Shown here: piece after piece, positions 1-7,203 of the stretch
How positions within the stretch are numbered: the first letter of the stretch is position 1
How the letters are laid out: each line of letters opens with the position of its first letter
DNA from: a virus
DNA length: 35,445 nucleotides
Strand: one strand, 5' to 3'
Virus record (IMG/VR): IMGVR_UViG_3300021471_000016
Coordinates: 1 to 35,445 of that record
Notes under the pieces: model-generated
Told to the model about the DNA's origin: nothing
The model's database searches: none
Seen by the model: only the letters and a program-made list of their open reading frames with translations
Program-made: the position numbers and the translations under genes

Positions 1-220
1 AGAAAGTGCAGTTTTATGGTTTTGCTCGGATGTTGCCGATAATATTAAGAAAAGGAGGGATTGGAGTTGATTTGTTCGATGTCAAGAATTGCACTTGTAT
101 GAGACAAATAAGAAATTAATTGCACCAAAATGCGAGATGAAAAAGAGTCGTTGTGATGAGAGCGAACAATAAAAAGTATAGAGTAATCAAGGATTTGAGT
201 ATAAGGTGGAATTGATAGGA

Positions 221-370
221 TACTTCCGAAATGCCACATAGTTTCGGAACTATTTCGGAACTTAGCAGATAAGGTGAGCTTCAAGGTGAAAACCGTATTA
301 TTACGGTAACTTAAGATAGGAAGAAAGGTAAGAAATGATAATCTAGTTTCGGAAGTGAAATACGAGGGGG
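221..370. repeat. Four TTTCGGAA repeats, candidate transposase end-binding sites
   Basis: TTTCGGAA occurs at 242-249, 253-260 and 347-354, and in reverse orientation at 224-231, usually followed by CT or GT. The last copy continues as GTTTCGGAAGTGAAATACGA, which loosely resembles the Mu end-site arrangement (GTTTC, short spacer, AAATACGA). Mu transposase binds three sites at each end. A role as transposase sites or as distal operators is inferred from position and repetition only. Confidence 0.4.
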
Positions 371-381
371 AATTTATATAA

Positions 382-420
382 AAGTTTAGTTATACTAAAC
401 TTGGGGGCATAAATGCCCCC
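382..420 (-). terminator. Tandem hairpin terminator of the lysogeny operon
   Basis: Two perfect inverted repeats stand back to back. AAGTTTAGT/ACTAAACTT (382-390/394-402) is a 9-bp stem with a 3-nt loop. GGGGGCAT/ATGCCCCC (403-410/413-420) is an 8-bp stem. On the minus strand, downstream of the gene ending at 437, the second hairpin met is followed by a T-rich run, as in an intrinsic terminator. Confidence 0.65.
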
Positions 421-436
421 TATAGTGATAAATGAA

Positions 437-745
437 CTATTTTGATTCCAGGGTCTTTTTAGCGCGGGGAGAATCAAGTGGTATCATGTTACGATGGCCA
501 CACACAGGACAAGCGCGGTATCGTGACGTAAGCCGCCAAAGTGAATAAATAATGCCAGGGATAATAAAAAGCCAAAGGAAAATTTCGAGAATGATACTTC
601 CCTTCGTGTGAGTCCTCGGACGTCCTATATAACCGCAATTGGGGCAAAATTTTTTTCGACCGAATGCGAAATTGAATATCCGCAAAATAAAAAATACAGC
701 AAAAATAGCAATGAGTCCTATAATGAGATTATAATACTGATCCAT
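437..745 (-). CDS. Small zinc-ribbon membrane protein
   Basis: The 102-residue product has two predicted transmembrane segments (about residues 7-28 and 49-70). They flank a CPNCG knuckle at about 34-38, and a CPVCG knuckle follows near 79-83. The two Cys pairs could form one zinc ribbon on the same side of the membrane. The start is supported by GAGGAGG just upstream on the minus strand. It is the last gene of the minus-strand lysogeny operon and precedes a terminator. That position is typical of lysogenic-conversion or superinfection-exclusion genes, but no function can be read from the sequence. The family was not recognised. Confidence 0.7.
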   Translation of the reverse strand: MDQYYNLIIGLIAIFAVFFILRIFNFAFGRKKFCPNCGYIGRPRTHTKGSIILEIFLWLFIIPGIIYSLWRLTSRYRACPVCGHRNMIPLDSPRAKKTLESK

Positions 746-757
746 AATTTCCCCTCC

Positions 758-1322
758 TCATGATCTACCTAGTTTCCAATATATTAAAGCCCTCGAAACA
801 TCTCTTAGCTCAGATAATGTCAAGCCATCGAGGCTTCGTGCCTGATAATACTCGCTCAAATAAGATTGCAACCTTTCAAGTTTCCCGCATCTCTTGGCGG
901 AGCAATAGATTTGACTGGCCAAATCGAGACGCGTATGCAACCTTTTTAATATTTTCACGGCATCAGGAAAATCCTGCGCGCGTATGTGCCGGCATGATTT
1001 CACATGCATTTTTTTTTAGGTGTGTCCAGATACGGGCCCGGCTAAATGAATCTTCCAGGGATGAACCAACATCATATATTTCGTCAACAAGTCTCTTAAG
1101 ATATCTCAGTTGCTCGTTCGAGATATATCTTTTCTTTGAAGAACAAAAAAAGAATGCCCTGGGAATAGACGAGCTTCCATTGATCTTTATAAATATATCT
1201 CCGATAATTCCGACGTTGTTTCTACCTGATATTTGTTGTTCAACTTTTCTTGATCGACCACGGTAATCGGCATTATTCAGAATCTCAAAAACTTTCCTTT
1301 TGACATCACTTTCAGCATCCAT
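758..1322 (-). pseudogene. ORF6C-like phage protein split by a +1 shift at an A9 tract
   Basis: Two overlapping reading frames, 963-1322 (119 residues) and 758-1009 (83 residues), together look like one protein of about 187 residues. The end of the first frame (SRARIWTHLKK) and the start of the second (VKSCRHIRAQDFPDAVKIL) resemble, across the join, the C-terminal ORF6C-type helical domain of phage antirepressor-like proteins, where an arginine helix is followed by a DFxxAVxxL helix. The frames meet in nine consecutive A residues (minus strand; T9 at 1009-1017). Loss of one A would restore a single frame. Options are sequencing error in the homopolymer, a true frameshift mutation, or transcriptional slippage. 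It sits directly downstream of the repressor in the lysogeny operon. Confidence 0.55.
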
Positions 1323-1331
1323 AAGGCCCCC

Positions 1332-1835
1332 CTATTTTACTAATCGCAGATATCTATGAATAACTTCAGTCTGAACATCTTCATCGGATTTAGAGAAATA
1401 ATCGTACAACAGTGATATCAATTCGGCTTTTTTCACTGGAGGAAGCCGTATGCATAATTCATCCAATCCTTCTTCTACTGCTTCAATTATTGCGGTCAAC
1501 AAATCAACATTGACGCATGAAGAGAGGGATGGGCAGCTCGAGTCGGCTTCACCGTTCGAGGGGGAACGCGGCTTCTGCTGGAGCTTCATGGGTCCAATAC
1601 CAAAAAGCAACCAATCAGCTGAGATGTCATATTTAACAGCCGCTAAAATAATCCACTTACTTGGCACTCGTCCACGGGCCCGTGCACTAGTAATAGCTTG
1701 AGGGCCAAGGCCGAACATCCTGGCTAACTCGGTTTGGTTTGGCGCTTGAGTAGCCAACATAAGCCTCTTAAGCACTTCATCAAAATTGATGAATGACTTA
1801 TCGTCATGGTTATTTAGAGAGCTGTCAGATGCCAT
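1332..1835 (-). CDS. CI-type phage repressor
   Basis: The 167-residue protein has an N-terminal helix-turn-helix of the phage CI repressor family. NQTELARMFGLGPQAITSARARG at about residues 33-55 is followed by the family's PSKWIILAAVKY...DWLLFGIGP ending near 82. The C-terminal part is helical, with no recognisable LexA/CI autoprotease serine-lysine dyad, so induction may not follow the RecA-cleavage route. It is the first gene of the minus-strand operon and is transcribed divergently from the early operon, the place of the Mu c repressor. It presumably represses the early promoter at 1953-1981. Confidence 0.8.
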   Translation of the reverse strand: MASDSSLNNHDDKSFINFDEVLKRLMLATQAPNQTELARMFGLGPQAITSARARGRVPSKWIILAAVKYDISADWLLFGIGPMKLQQKPRSPSNGEADSSCPSLSSCVNVDLLTAIIEAVEEGLDELCIRLPPVKKAELISLLYDYFSKSDEDVQTEVIHRYLRLVK

Positions 1836-2021
1836 ATGTCATTATGTTTTAGAATTATCGACTGAAATAATATGGACTGCAAGCTACATTTCTGGCAATC
1901 AAGCATTTTATTGCCATATATACACATTTTGCGTGGTGGCTATATTTTTTACTTGACTCCATCAAACTTTTTGCTTAATATTCAAGACAACAAAGTGACA
2001 CTCAACGCATACCACAGAATC
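1836..2021. promoter_or_regulatory. Divergent control region with candidate operator
   Basis: This 186-bp gap separates the repressor (minus) from the early operon (plus). It holds an inverted repeat TGGCAAT (1893-1899) / ATTGCCA (1910-1916), with centres 17 bp apart, a fair candidate for a dimeric repressor site. An open frame running in from 1872 lies upstream of the early promoter and is not used as the gene start. I could not assign a clear minus-strand promoter. Confidence 0.5.
1953..1981 (+). promoter_or_regulatory. Early promoter (sigma-70 type)
   Basis: TTGACT at 1953-1958 and TAATAT at 1976-1981 are separated by 17 bp, an almost ideal spacing. Transcription would begin near 1988, about 34 nt before the first early ATG at 2022. 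This also rules out the upstream in-frame ATG at 1872. Confidence 0.7.
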
Positions 2022-2489
2022 ATGGATCCTATCAATATCAGAAAGAAGAATAAAACCAGCCAAATTGCTATCCAGCTTTCACTATGGGAAAGCACACATC
2101 TTGACCCCACAAACAGGCTAAAGGTTGCCATGAAAGAGGCGGTAAAGCAGTCTTCAATGTCCAGGGAACAGATTGTTGACGAAATTAACCGTCTCGCAGA
2201 ATACGAGGGACTGACATGTTCAGGCAGGGCTCAAAGAGTCACGTATGCAATTTTTGACAAGTGGCTCGCCCCTAGTTCGAAAGGGCATATCATTCCTTTG
2301 AAACTTTTGCCTCTTTTTTGCTGTGCTGTTGGATCACTGTTACCACTTAAGGCACTAGCTTCTGTTCTGAATGCGGATGTGATTGGAGCTGGGGAAAAGA
2401 AGCTGCTTGAATGGGCAAAAGTTGAGAAGGAACGAAGGATACTTAGAAAAAAAGCTAAAATGCTCGAGCGCGAGGTGGGGATTAAATGA
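2022..2489 (+). CDS. Early regulatory-type protein upstream of transposase
   Basis: The 155-residue product is encoded by the first gene of the early operon. The start at 2022 is chosen because the promoter lies at 1953-1981. No strong ribosome site is visible, so translation may begin near the mRNA 5' end. The middle (SREQIVDEINRLAEYEGL, then an FDKWLAPSS segment) looks like a helix-turn-helix followed by a helical core. The C-terminus is a lysine/arginine-rich coiled helix. Proteins of this look occur just upstream of Mu-like transposases, but I cannot name the function. It overlaps the next gene by 4 nt (ATGA), so the two are translationally coupled. Confidence 0.65.
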   Translation: MDPINIRKKNKTSQIAIQLSLWESTHLDPTNRLKVAMKEAVKQSSMSREQIVDEINRLAEYEGLTCSGRAQRVTYAIFDKWLAPSSKGHIIPLKLLPLFCCAVGSLLPLKALASVLNADVIGAGEKKLLEWAKVEKERRILRKKAKMLEREVGIK

Positions 2490-2683
2490 GGCGTAAAGAA
2501 ATCTTGAAATGGCTCATTGAGAAAGAACTGACGCAGGTAAAAATTGCGCGAGAGGCAGGCGTTCATCGAAGCCTTGTTTCTAAAACGATAAAAGGGGATC
2601 GCAAATCGAAGGCCGTATTTGCAGCACTCAGACATTTTGGTTGTCCGGAAGAGTATATCGAGGAAAAAGATGAAGCTATATAG
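2486..2683 (+). CDS. Small Ner-like helix-turn-helix protein
   Basis: The 65-residue protein is almost entirely an XRE/Ner-type DNA-binding fold. KEILKWLIEKELTQVKIA is followed by the recognition helix of HRSLVSKTIKG and a closing helix near residues 43-56. In Mu, the small Ner protein lies directly before the transposase and tunes early against repressor transcription; that role is inferred here from size and position. Its start overlaps the upstream stop (ATGA), and its end overlaps the transposase start by 14 nt. Confidence 0.7.
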   Translation: MRRKEILKWLIEKELTQVKIAREAGVHRSLVSKTIKGDRKSKAVFAALRHFGCPEEYIEEKDEAI

Positions 2684-4748
2684 ATGTAAAGATATAGCAA
2701 AAGCATGCGGAGTGACGCCCCGATACATTCGGAGGAGGGCGGAGCAGGAAAATTGGTGCTTCACATTAAAGCGAAATCAGAATGGCAGGCCCAAAAGATT
2801 ATATTTTTTTTCAGCATTACCTCCCGACATCAAACAGAAAATCATAGAGCATGAAGTGGATCTTAGCGAGGTTCCCCGTCTGGAAGTTCATGACCAGGCT
2901 CCATGCCCAATACTTCCGAAACATCTCAACAACCCAAAAATCGCCCGGAAATTCAAGGTCGCTCAGTTCCTGCGGTCTCTTCCCAGGGGGGCCGGAAGGG
3001 AATCTGCGGCTCAAATGCTCGCCGATCTGTATGGGGTCCATAGAGCAACCATCTGGCGATGGGTACAATGGGTCGAAAATCGGAACGTCAAAACTCAAGA
3101 AAACGATTTTGTTCTTCCAAAGTCGAAAGCCTTTTCCCCACAGGCGCTAGCATATGGTATGGCCGTATATGCTCGCAACATGCGGTGTGGCAGAAAAGCT
3201 GCATATAGAGCATTACAGCAGAAGGCATACAGATCAAACTGGAAGATTGGGGACTATTCCAGCTTCACAAGGCTGCTTAAAAAGGTGCCGGCTGACATAT
3301 GGACAAGGATAGAAAAGGGAGAGCTCGGTTTCGAGCTTGAATGCGTACCCAAAATTATCCGCAACTGGCTAGCGGTGCCTGTCCAGTCAATAATATGCGG
3401 TGACCAAAAGATCTTCGATTATGAGATTTACGATCCGGAAACTGACTCAATCATAATTCCTAACGGTTATCTGTGGATGGACTGTGCGAGCAGATTCATC
3501 AATGGCGCGTGGATTGAGCTAGGCCACTACAACAGTTTCACAGTTGGCTATTCGCTGCGTGAAGCCCTTCGATACGGTGTCCCGGAGGAAATTTTCACCG
3601 ACTGGGGCAAGCCTGAAGGATCCAACCACATATCCCACATCCGGAAGTCAATCCAGGAACTATGCTACACGGGCAACTTTTCAGACTTCACGGATAAATA
3701 TTACTTCAGCCACAAAAAAGCCCAACCTATGAAACCGTGGCAGAAACCTATCGAAAACATCATGAATCAGATCGACCTCATATTGAAAGAGCATTTTCCG
3801 CCCGGATATCGAAAGCGTCAGGCGGATGCATGGACAAATAAGGAAGTGCAGAAAAAATTAAAATCGGAGCGAAAAAAGAACGAACTCATGACGGTACATG
3901 AGTTTATTGAGCTCGTATTTAAAGTTATCGACGAACATAACCAGAGAAAAAAGAGACTTCGCGAAGGCACAACCATAGTTCCTGCAAAAATCTATAAAGA
4001 AGGACTAGAGTCTCAAACAAGATTAAGGCTCCCTGATACCACATTAGATTATATCTGCCTTCCAACATTTCAGCGTGTTCCCAAGCAGGGAAAGGTGGGG
4101 GTCCAGGTAAGAAAAGGAGACTTCCGGGAATATTTTTCGTTCAAGCTTAGTGGCTACGAATACGTACAGGTAAGTGTCGATCCGTATAATCCAGAAGCTC
4201 CCGCGGTTCTTACTGATCCCGAAGGAAATTTCATCGACCTCGCCGAGCCGGTCCCCAGGGCGGTGCCAGGTGAAAGCAACACAGTAAGCGAGCGCTTTTT
4301 CAAGGCGAGAGCCGAGTATATGAAAGAGATCCGCACGAAGGCTCAGGCACTCAAAGACGCTTTCGGGCTGGTCGATAGGAAGGAAGTCCTGGCAATCGGC
4401 AAGACAGCTCATACAGCGAGAAAGGCCAGGAAAGAAAAGGACTTCCGCGAAGAGGCTCGTGAACATCAAAAGAAGCAAGCAAAAGTCGTAAAGATGGAAG
4501 CCCGCAGGGAGCGTAAGCGCCTGGCGCAAGCTCTCGAAGAGCCTGTTCTGGAAACTGACGGGAGATTTCAGATCCCCGAGGATTCCAGGGCAAGATACAG
4601 GCTATGGAAGGATCTAGATGCCAGGCATGACGAACTGAACGCTGAAGAATATGCCTTTTGGAAGCATTTTCAGTCTACGGCGGACTTTCACGCGTATAAG
4701 ACGCTCGAAGAGGATTTCGGGGACGCGTTTCTAGGATGCGTTAAGTGA
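2670..4748 (+). CDS. A: Mu-like DDE transposase
   Basis: The 692-residue protein is close in length to MuA (663). The start at 2670 has AGGAAAAAG just before it. Residues 1-70 form a MuA-type winged DNA-binding domain (RCKDIAKACGVTPRYIRRRA). A second helix-turn-helix region follows at about 90-215. The RNase H-like catalytic core carries the DDE triad: D245 (CGDQK), D311 (IFTDWGK) and E362 (QKPIEN). Spacings of 66 and 51 are close to MuA (67 and 56). The C-terminal third contains a beta domain and a long basic helical tail, where MuA contacts its ATPase partner. It joins phage ends to target DNA and drives replicative transposition. The triad is intact, so it is probably active. Confidence 0.95.
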   Translation: MKLYRCKDIAKACGVTPRYIRRRAEQENWCFTLKRNQNGRPKRLYFFSALPPDIKQKIIEHEVDLSEVPRLEVHDQAPCPILPKHLNNPKIARKFKVAQFLRSLPRGAGRESAAQMLADLYGVHRATIWRWVQWVENRNVKTQENDFVLPKSKAFSPQALAYGMAVYARNMRCGRKAAYRALQQKAYRSNWKIGDYSSFTRLLKKVPADIWTRIEKGELGFELECVPKIIRNWLAVPVQSIICGDQKIFDYEIYDPETDSIIIPNGYLWMDCASRFINGAWIELGHYNSFTVGYSLREALRYGVPEEIFTDWGKPEGSNHISHIRKSIQELCYTGNFSDFTDKYYFSHKKAQPMKPWQKPIENIMNQIDLILKEHFPPGYRKRQADAWTNKEVQKKLKSERKKNELMTVHEFIELVFKVIDEHNQRKKRLREGTTIVPAKIYKEGLESQTRLRLPDTTLDYICLPTFQRVPKQGKVGVQVRKGDFREYFSFKLSGYEYVQVSVDPYNPEAPAVLTDPEGNFIDLAEPVPRAVPGESNTVSERFFKARAEYMKEIRTKAQALKDAFGLVDRKEVLAIGKTAHTARKARKEKDFREEAREHQKKQAKVVKMEARRERKRLAQALEEPVLETDGRFQIPEDSRARYRLWKDLDARHDELNAEEYAFWKHFQSTADFHAYKTLEEDFGDAFLGCVK

Positions 4749-4764
4749 GAAGAAAATGAAGCGT

Positions 4765-5256
4765 TTAAAGTTTAGACTTAAGCGTTTTGTGGATGTCGTC
4801 AGATACAAGGTCGGTACCTATATCCTTCCGAAGAGCGTTGACGGCATCAATGTGAAGCTGTGTTGCCATTTCAATGATCCGGTTCGTTTCTTCCAGCACA
4901 AGCTTCTTGCCGAAAAATTGGCGATTAATCTCCACGATCGCGATGCAAAATTTGCTGATCTTCTTTGTGGCATCTTTGGAAATAACAATGCTTTTAGAAG
5001 CACAGGCAGAGATATCAGATACCTGGCCAACTGCATCGAGGCCGTCATACTCCTCGTGGATGGTCTGAAGTGCTGCCTCGATAAAGGATGCATATGCTTT
5101 CCAGAGTTTTTCAGAAATGACCCTGTATTCAGAGAGCTTCTCTCTATAAAGGGCGTCCTTAAATTTTTCTCTTCTAACGAGACGCTGTGCCAGAACGGCT
5201 CCGGATGCGCCGATGATTCCAGAGATCAAAGAAACGACAATGTTTGTGACGTTCAT
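4765..5256 (-). CDS. Antisense single-pass membrane protein between A and B
   Basis: The 163-residue product has an N-terminal hydrophobic segment (NVTNIVVSLISGIIGASGAV, residues 2-21) and a predicted cytosolic all-helical domain rich in charged residues. The start at 5256 is preceded by a GAGGT ribosome site on the minus strand, preferable to the ATG seven codons upstream. It is the only minus-strand gene inside the early operon, wedged between transposase and its ATPase, which are normally adjacent. This is moron-like behaviour: an independently transcribed gene, perhaps for exclusion or host protection. An equally long plus-strand ORF covers the same bases but has no ribosome site or recognisable domain. 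The family was not recognised. Confidence 0.65.
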   Translation of the reverse strand: MNVTNIVVSLISGIIGASGAVLAQRLVRREKFKDALYREKLSEYRVISEKLWKAYASFIEAALQTIHEEYDGLDAVGQVSDISACASKSIVISKDATKKISKFCIAIVEINRQFFGKKLVLEETNRIIEMATQLHIDAVNALRKDIGTDLVSDDIHKTLKSKL

Positions 5257-5309
5257 CGTGAATAACCTCAGAAGCAAGTATCATTCGAAGGTAGAAGGAT
5301 TTTTAACCA

Positions 5310-6068
5310 ATGTCAACAGATAGCAGGAGGTTGAAAGTGGCTGGAAGCAACGGAACCATAGCACCACTCCAAAACGTAGCACTCTGCATCAAAGCCCTGG
5401 AGCGGGCAATTAAAAGGCCGCAGTATCTCCCCGGCATGGTCTGTTTTTACGGTCCGTCCGGGTGGGGGAAAACGTTCGCCGCATGTTTCACAGCGAACAA
5501 ATACAAGGCATTCTACGTCGAATGCAGGTCCACGTGGACAAGAAAAGCCATTTTGAAAGCGATCTGTAAAGAGATGGGAATTGCGGCCGCCCGGACCATA
5601 TATGACATGACGGACCAGATAATAGAACATCTCCGAATGACCGGGCAACCGCTTCTCATAGACGAAATGGACCACATAGTAGAAAAACAAGCGGTCAACA
5701 TCATTCGCGATCTATACGACGGAAGCGGTGTGCCTATTCTACTGATCGGAGAGGAACGCATACCGGTGAAACTAAAAAAATGGGAACGTTTCCACGGTCG
5801 CATCCTCGATTGGGTCCCTGCCCAGCCGGCCGATATCGAAGACGCTCGCGTTCTTATGCAATTTTACTGCAAGAAGGTTCAGGTGGGCGATGACCTCTTA
5901 GACCGAATAGTCAGTATGGCCAGGGGATCAGTTCGCCGCATAGTGGTGAATCTCGCCAGAGTAGAAGAGGAGGCACTGGGCATGGGAGTGAAGAAGATTG
6001 GCCTCAAAGAATGGGGCAAGAGGCCGATATGGACCGGGGAGGCTCCGGCAAGGAGGTTGGCAGCATGA
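5310..6068 (+). CDS. B: MuB-like AAA target-selection ATPase
   Basis: The 252-residue AAA+ ATPase has Walker A GPSGWGKT at residues 48-55 and Walker B LLIDEMD at 115-121. A sensor region (ILLIGEER) and a C-terminal lid (RGSVRRIVVNLARVEEEA) follow. In Mu this protein binds target DNA as filaments, stimulates the transposase and confers target immunity. At 252 residues it is shorter than MuB (312) and lacks room for MuB's N-terminal DNA-binding appendage. A GTG at 5337, six bases after AGGAGG (5325-5330), is a better-supported start than the ATG at 5310 and would remove nine residues. The next gene overlaps it by 4 nt. Confidence 0.9.
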   Translation: MSTDSRRLKVAGSNGTIAPLQNVALCIKALERAIKRPQYLPGMVCFYGPSGWGKTFAACFTANKYKAFYVECRSTWTRKAILKAICKEMGIAAARTIYDMTDQIIEHLRMTGQPLLIDEMDHIVEKQAVNIIRDLYDGSGVPILLIGEERIPVKLKKWERFHGRILDWVPAQPADIEDARVLMQFYCKKVQVGDDLLDRIVSMARGSVRRIVVNLARVEEEALGMGVKKIGLKEWGKRPIWTGEAPARRLAA

Positions 6069-6625
6069 GTCAGAAACCGGTACACCTGCGGGGAAAGTTC
6101 AGAGGAAGGGAAAGGATGTGGGAGCTGATGCGGAAGCTTCGGCGCTTTTCAATCAAAGAGATCGCCGAAGAAACGGCTGGTTACGACCCCAGTACAGTGC
6201 GCCACTATGCTAACTCGCTCGTGGCTGGCGGATATCTTCAGAAGCATGAACCCAGCGGAAGATGGAAGCCGGCTATATATGAAATCGTAAAAGACAGCCC
6301 GTACGCGCCTCGCGTTCGCGCAGACGGCTCTCCTGTAACCCAGGGACAGGGCCGGGAACAGATGTGGCGAAGCATGAGAATTCTGAAATCATTTAGCGCG
6401 AATGACCTGGTGGCGGCATCATCTACCGAAGAACACAGGGTCTCTCCGGAAGAAGCAAAAACCTATCTGAGGTACCTGGTAAGAGCAGGGTACGTCAGAA
6501 AAACGGGTAAAAATTATGTCTTCATAAAGTACACCGGTCCCAGGCCACCGCAAATCCAGCGCATTCACCAGGTATGGGACCCGAACATCAGGAAGGTAGT
6601 ATGGACGCAACACGCAGACAAATAA
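6065..6625 (+). CDS. Double winged-helix early regulator
   Basis: The 186-residue protein is built of two similar winged helix-turn-helix units. Each opens with a GRExMWxxMRxLxxFS motif (residues about 13-28 and 98-113) and ends with a hairpin wing leading to a basic tail. The start at 6065 overlaps the MuB stop (ATGA) and follows AGGAGG. Tandem winged helices suggest sequence-specific DNA binding by a monomer. The context, between the MuB-like and GemA-like genes, fits an early regulator or replication accessory. The precise role is unknown. Confidence 0.75.
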   Translation: MSQKPVHLRGKFRGRERMWELMRKLRRFSIKEIAEETAGYDPSTVRHYANSLVAGGYLQKHEPSGRWKPAIYEIVKDSPYAPRVRADGSPVTQGQGREQMWRSMRILKSFSANDLVAASSTEEHRVSPEEAKTYLRYLVRAGYVRKTGKNYVFIKYTGPRPPQIQRIHQVWDPNIRKVVWTQHADK

Positions 6626-7041
6626 AGCCCTGGAGAAGCCTGGCCGAACTCAAACGTTTTTGGGCTCTTGCGCACCCATTGGGAGGCACGGACTTCGTTT
6701 ACGACGTAATCCGGAACCGATATGGAGCGGAAAAATTGCACGAAATTGCGAGAGCCGAGTTTCTCGATCTCATGAAGCACATGGAAAAGAGCATAGCTGC
6801 GCCATGTAAGTGTGGCACGCATCACGGAACAGCTACATGTGCCCAGTACCGGAGAATCATGTGGCTGCGCCGCAAACTGGGCTGGAGTGAAGATGAGCTC
6901 GTCGCCTATATCAGGAAATACGCTCACGTGGATGCGATCAGGTTCCTGACGGTGCCAAAGGCGCGAGGGATTATCACCGGCCTGGAAAAGATAAAAACAA
7001 CGAAAGGAGGTGAAAAAGATGTTCCGGAGGATCAAAATTGA
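6601..7041 (+). CDS. gemA: GemA-like (Mu gp16 family) protein, tandem repeat
   Basis: The 146-residue product is of the DUF1018/GemA type, a Mu early protein that modulates host gene expression and DNA topology. Two halves of about 46 residues align with each other: RFWALAHPLG...LMKHMEK and RIMWLRRKLG...IITGLEK. They are joined by a Cys/His linker (CKCGTHHGTATC), a possible metal site not typical of Mu GemA. The start at 6601 follows AGGAAGG and overlaps the upstream gene by 25 nt. The family assignment rests on the LxxLxxxLG...LxxLEK pattern and position. Confidence 0.65.
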   Translation: MDATRRQIKPWRSLAELKRFWALAHPLGGTDFVYDVIRNRYGAEKLHEIARAEFLDLMKHMEKSIAAPCKCGTHHGTATCAQYRRIMWLRRKLGWSEDELVAYIRKYAHVDAIRFLTVPKARGIITGLEKIKTTKGGEKDVPEDQN

Positions 7042-7129
7042 TTGGCCGACTGTAATTTATTACGTCCTGGTCATCGCTGTTGGCTTTTCGCTGGGTGTAG
7101 GTGTGGCAGTCATGTACATCGAGAGATAG
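7019..7129 (+). CDS. Tiny single-span membrane protein (36 aa)
   Basis: The 36-residue protein starts MFRRIKIDWPT, has a hydrophobic span (VIYYVLVIAVGFSLGVGVAV) and ends in MYIER. A textbook ribosome site, AAAGGAGGTG, stands a few bases before the ATG, so it is very likely translated. It overlaps the GemA-like gene by 23 nt in another frame. Positive residues before the span suggest the N-terminus stays inside. Tiny membrane peptides in phage early operons can act on host membranes or enzymes, but nothing specific is indicated. Confidence 0.65.
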   Translation: MFRRIKIDWPTVIYYVLVIAVGFSLGVGVAVMYIER

Positions 7130-7203
7130 GAGCCGGGCAAAGCTTGGCGGCAGGCACCGGCTCCCAAAAGCTGGTATGTGAAGCATACCGGGAGGGATAT
7201 GCC
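7129..7203 (+). other. Structured spacer: two hairpins before the Cys-rich gene
   Basis: GGAGCCGG (7129-7136) pairs perfectly with CCGGCTCC (7157-7164) across a 20-nt loop. GGTATG (7173-7178) pairs with CATACC (7184-7189) around TGAAG. The second hairpin ends just before the GGGAGGGAT ribosome site of the next gene, so it could adjust translation. No known riboswitch consensus was recognised. Confidence 0.4.

Larger units (their letters stand above)
1..436. other. Gene-free AT-rich region, candidate phage left end
   Basis: No convincing gene is seen here; the only ORF of note, on the minus strand, has no domain-like features. The stretch is AT-rich and purine-biased on the plus strand. It carries four copies of an 8-base word and, at its right edge, tandem hairpins that serve the minus-strand operon. 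Being outside the repressor operon of a Mu-like element, it is where the left transposase-binding end would lie. The phage/host junction cannot be fixed without the right end, which is outside the window. Confidence 0.5.

Noticed and set aside
45-284. 79-codon minus-strand ORF at the left edge
   Set aside because: It has no ribosome site, no recognisable motif and atypical composition, and it overlaps the TTTCGGAA repeats.
760-1266. 168-codon plus-strand ORF across the ORF6C-like gene
   Set aside because: It is a shadow frame. The minus-strand frames carry the family-like motifs.
1872-2021. N-terminal extension of the first early gene from ATG 1872
   Set aside because: The early promoter lies at 1953-1981, downstream of that ATG, and the extension has a non-coding look.
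4756-5265. Plus-strand ORF opposite the membrane-protein gene
   Set aside because: It lacks a good ribosome site and domain-like sequence. The minus-strand product has a start site, a membrane span and a coherent helical domain.
7129-7203. Cyclic-di-GMP (GEMM-like) riboswitch
   Set aside because: GGGCAAAGC is suggestive, but the conserved second helix and receptor are not present.
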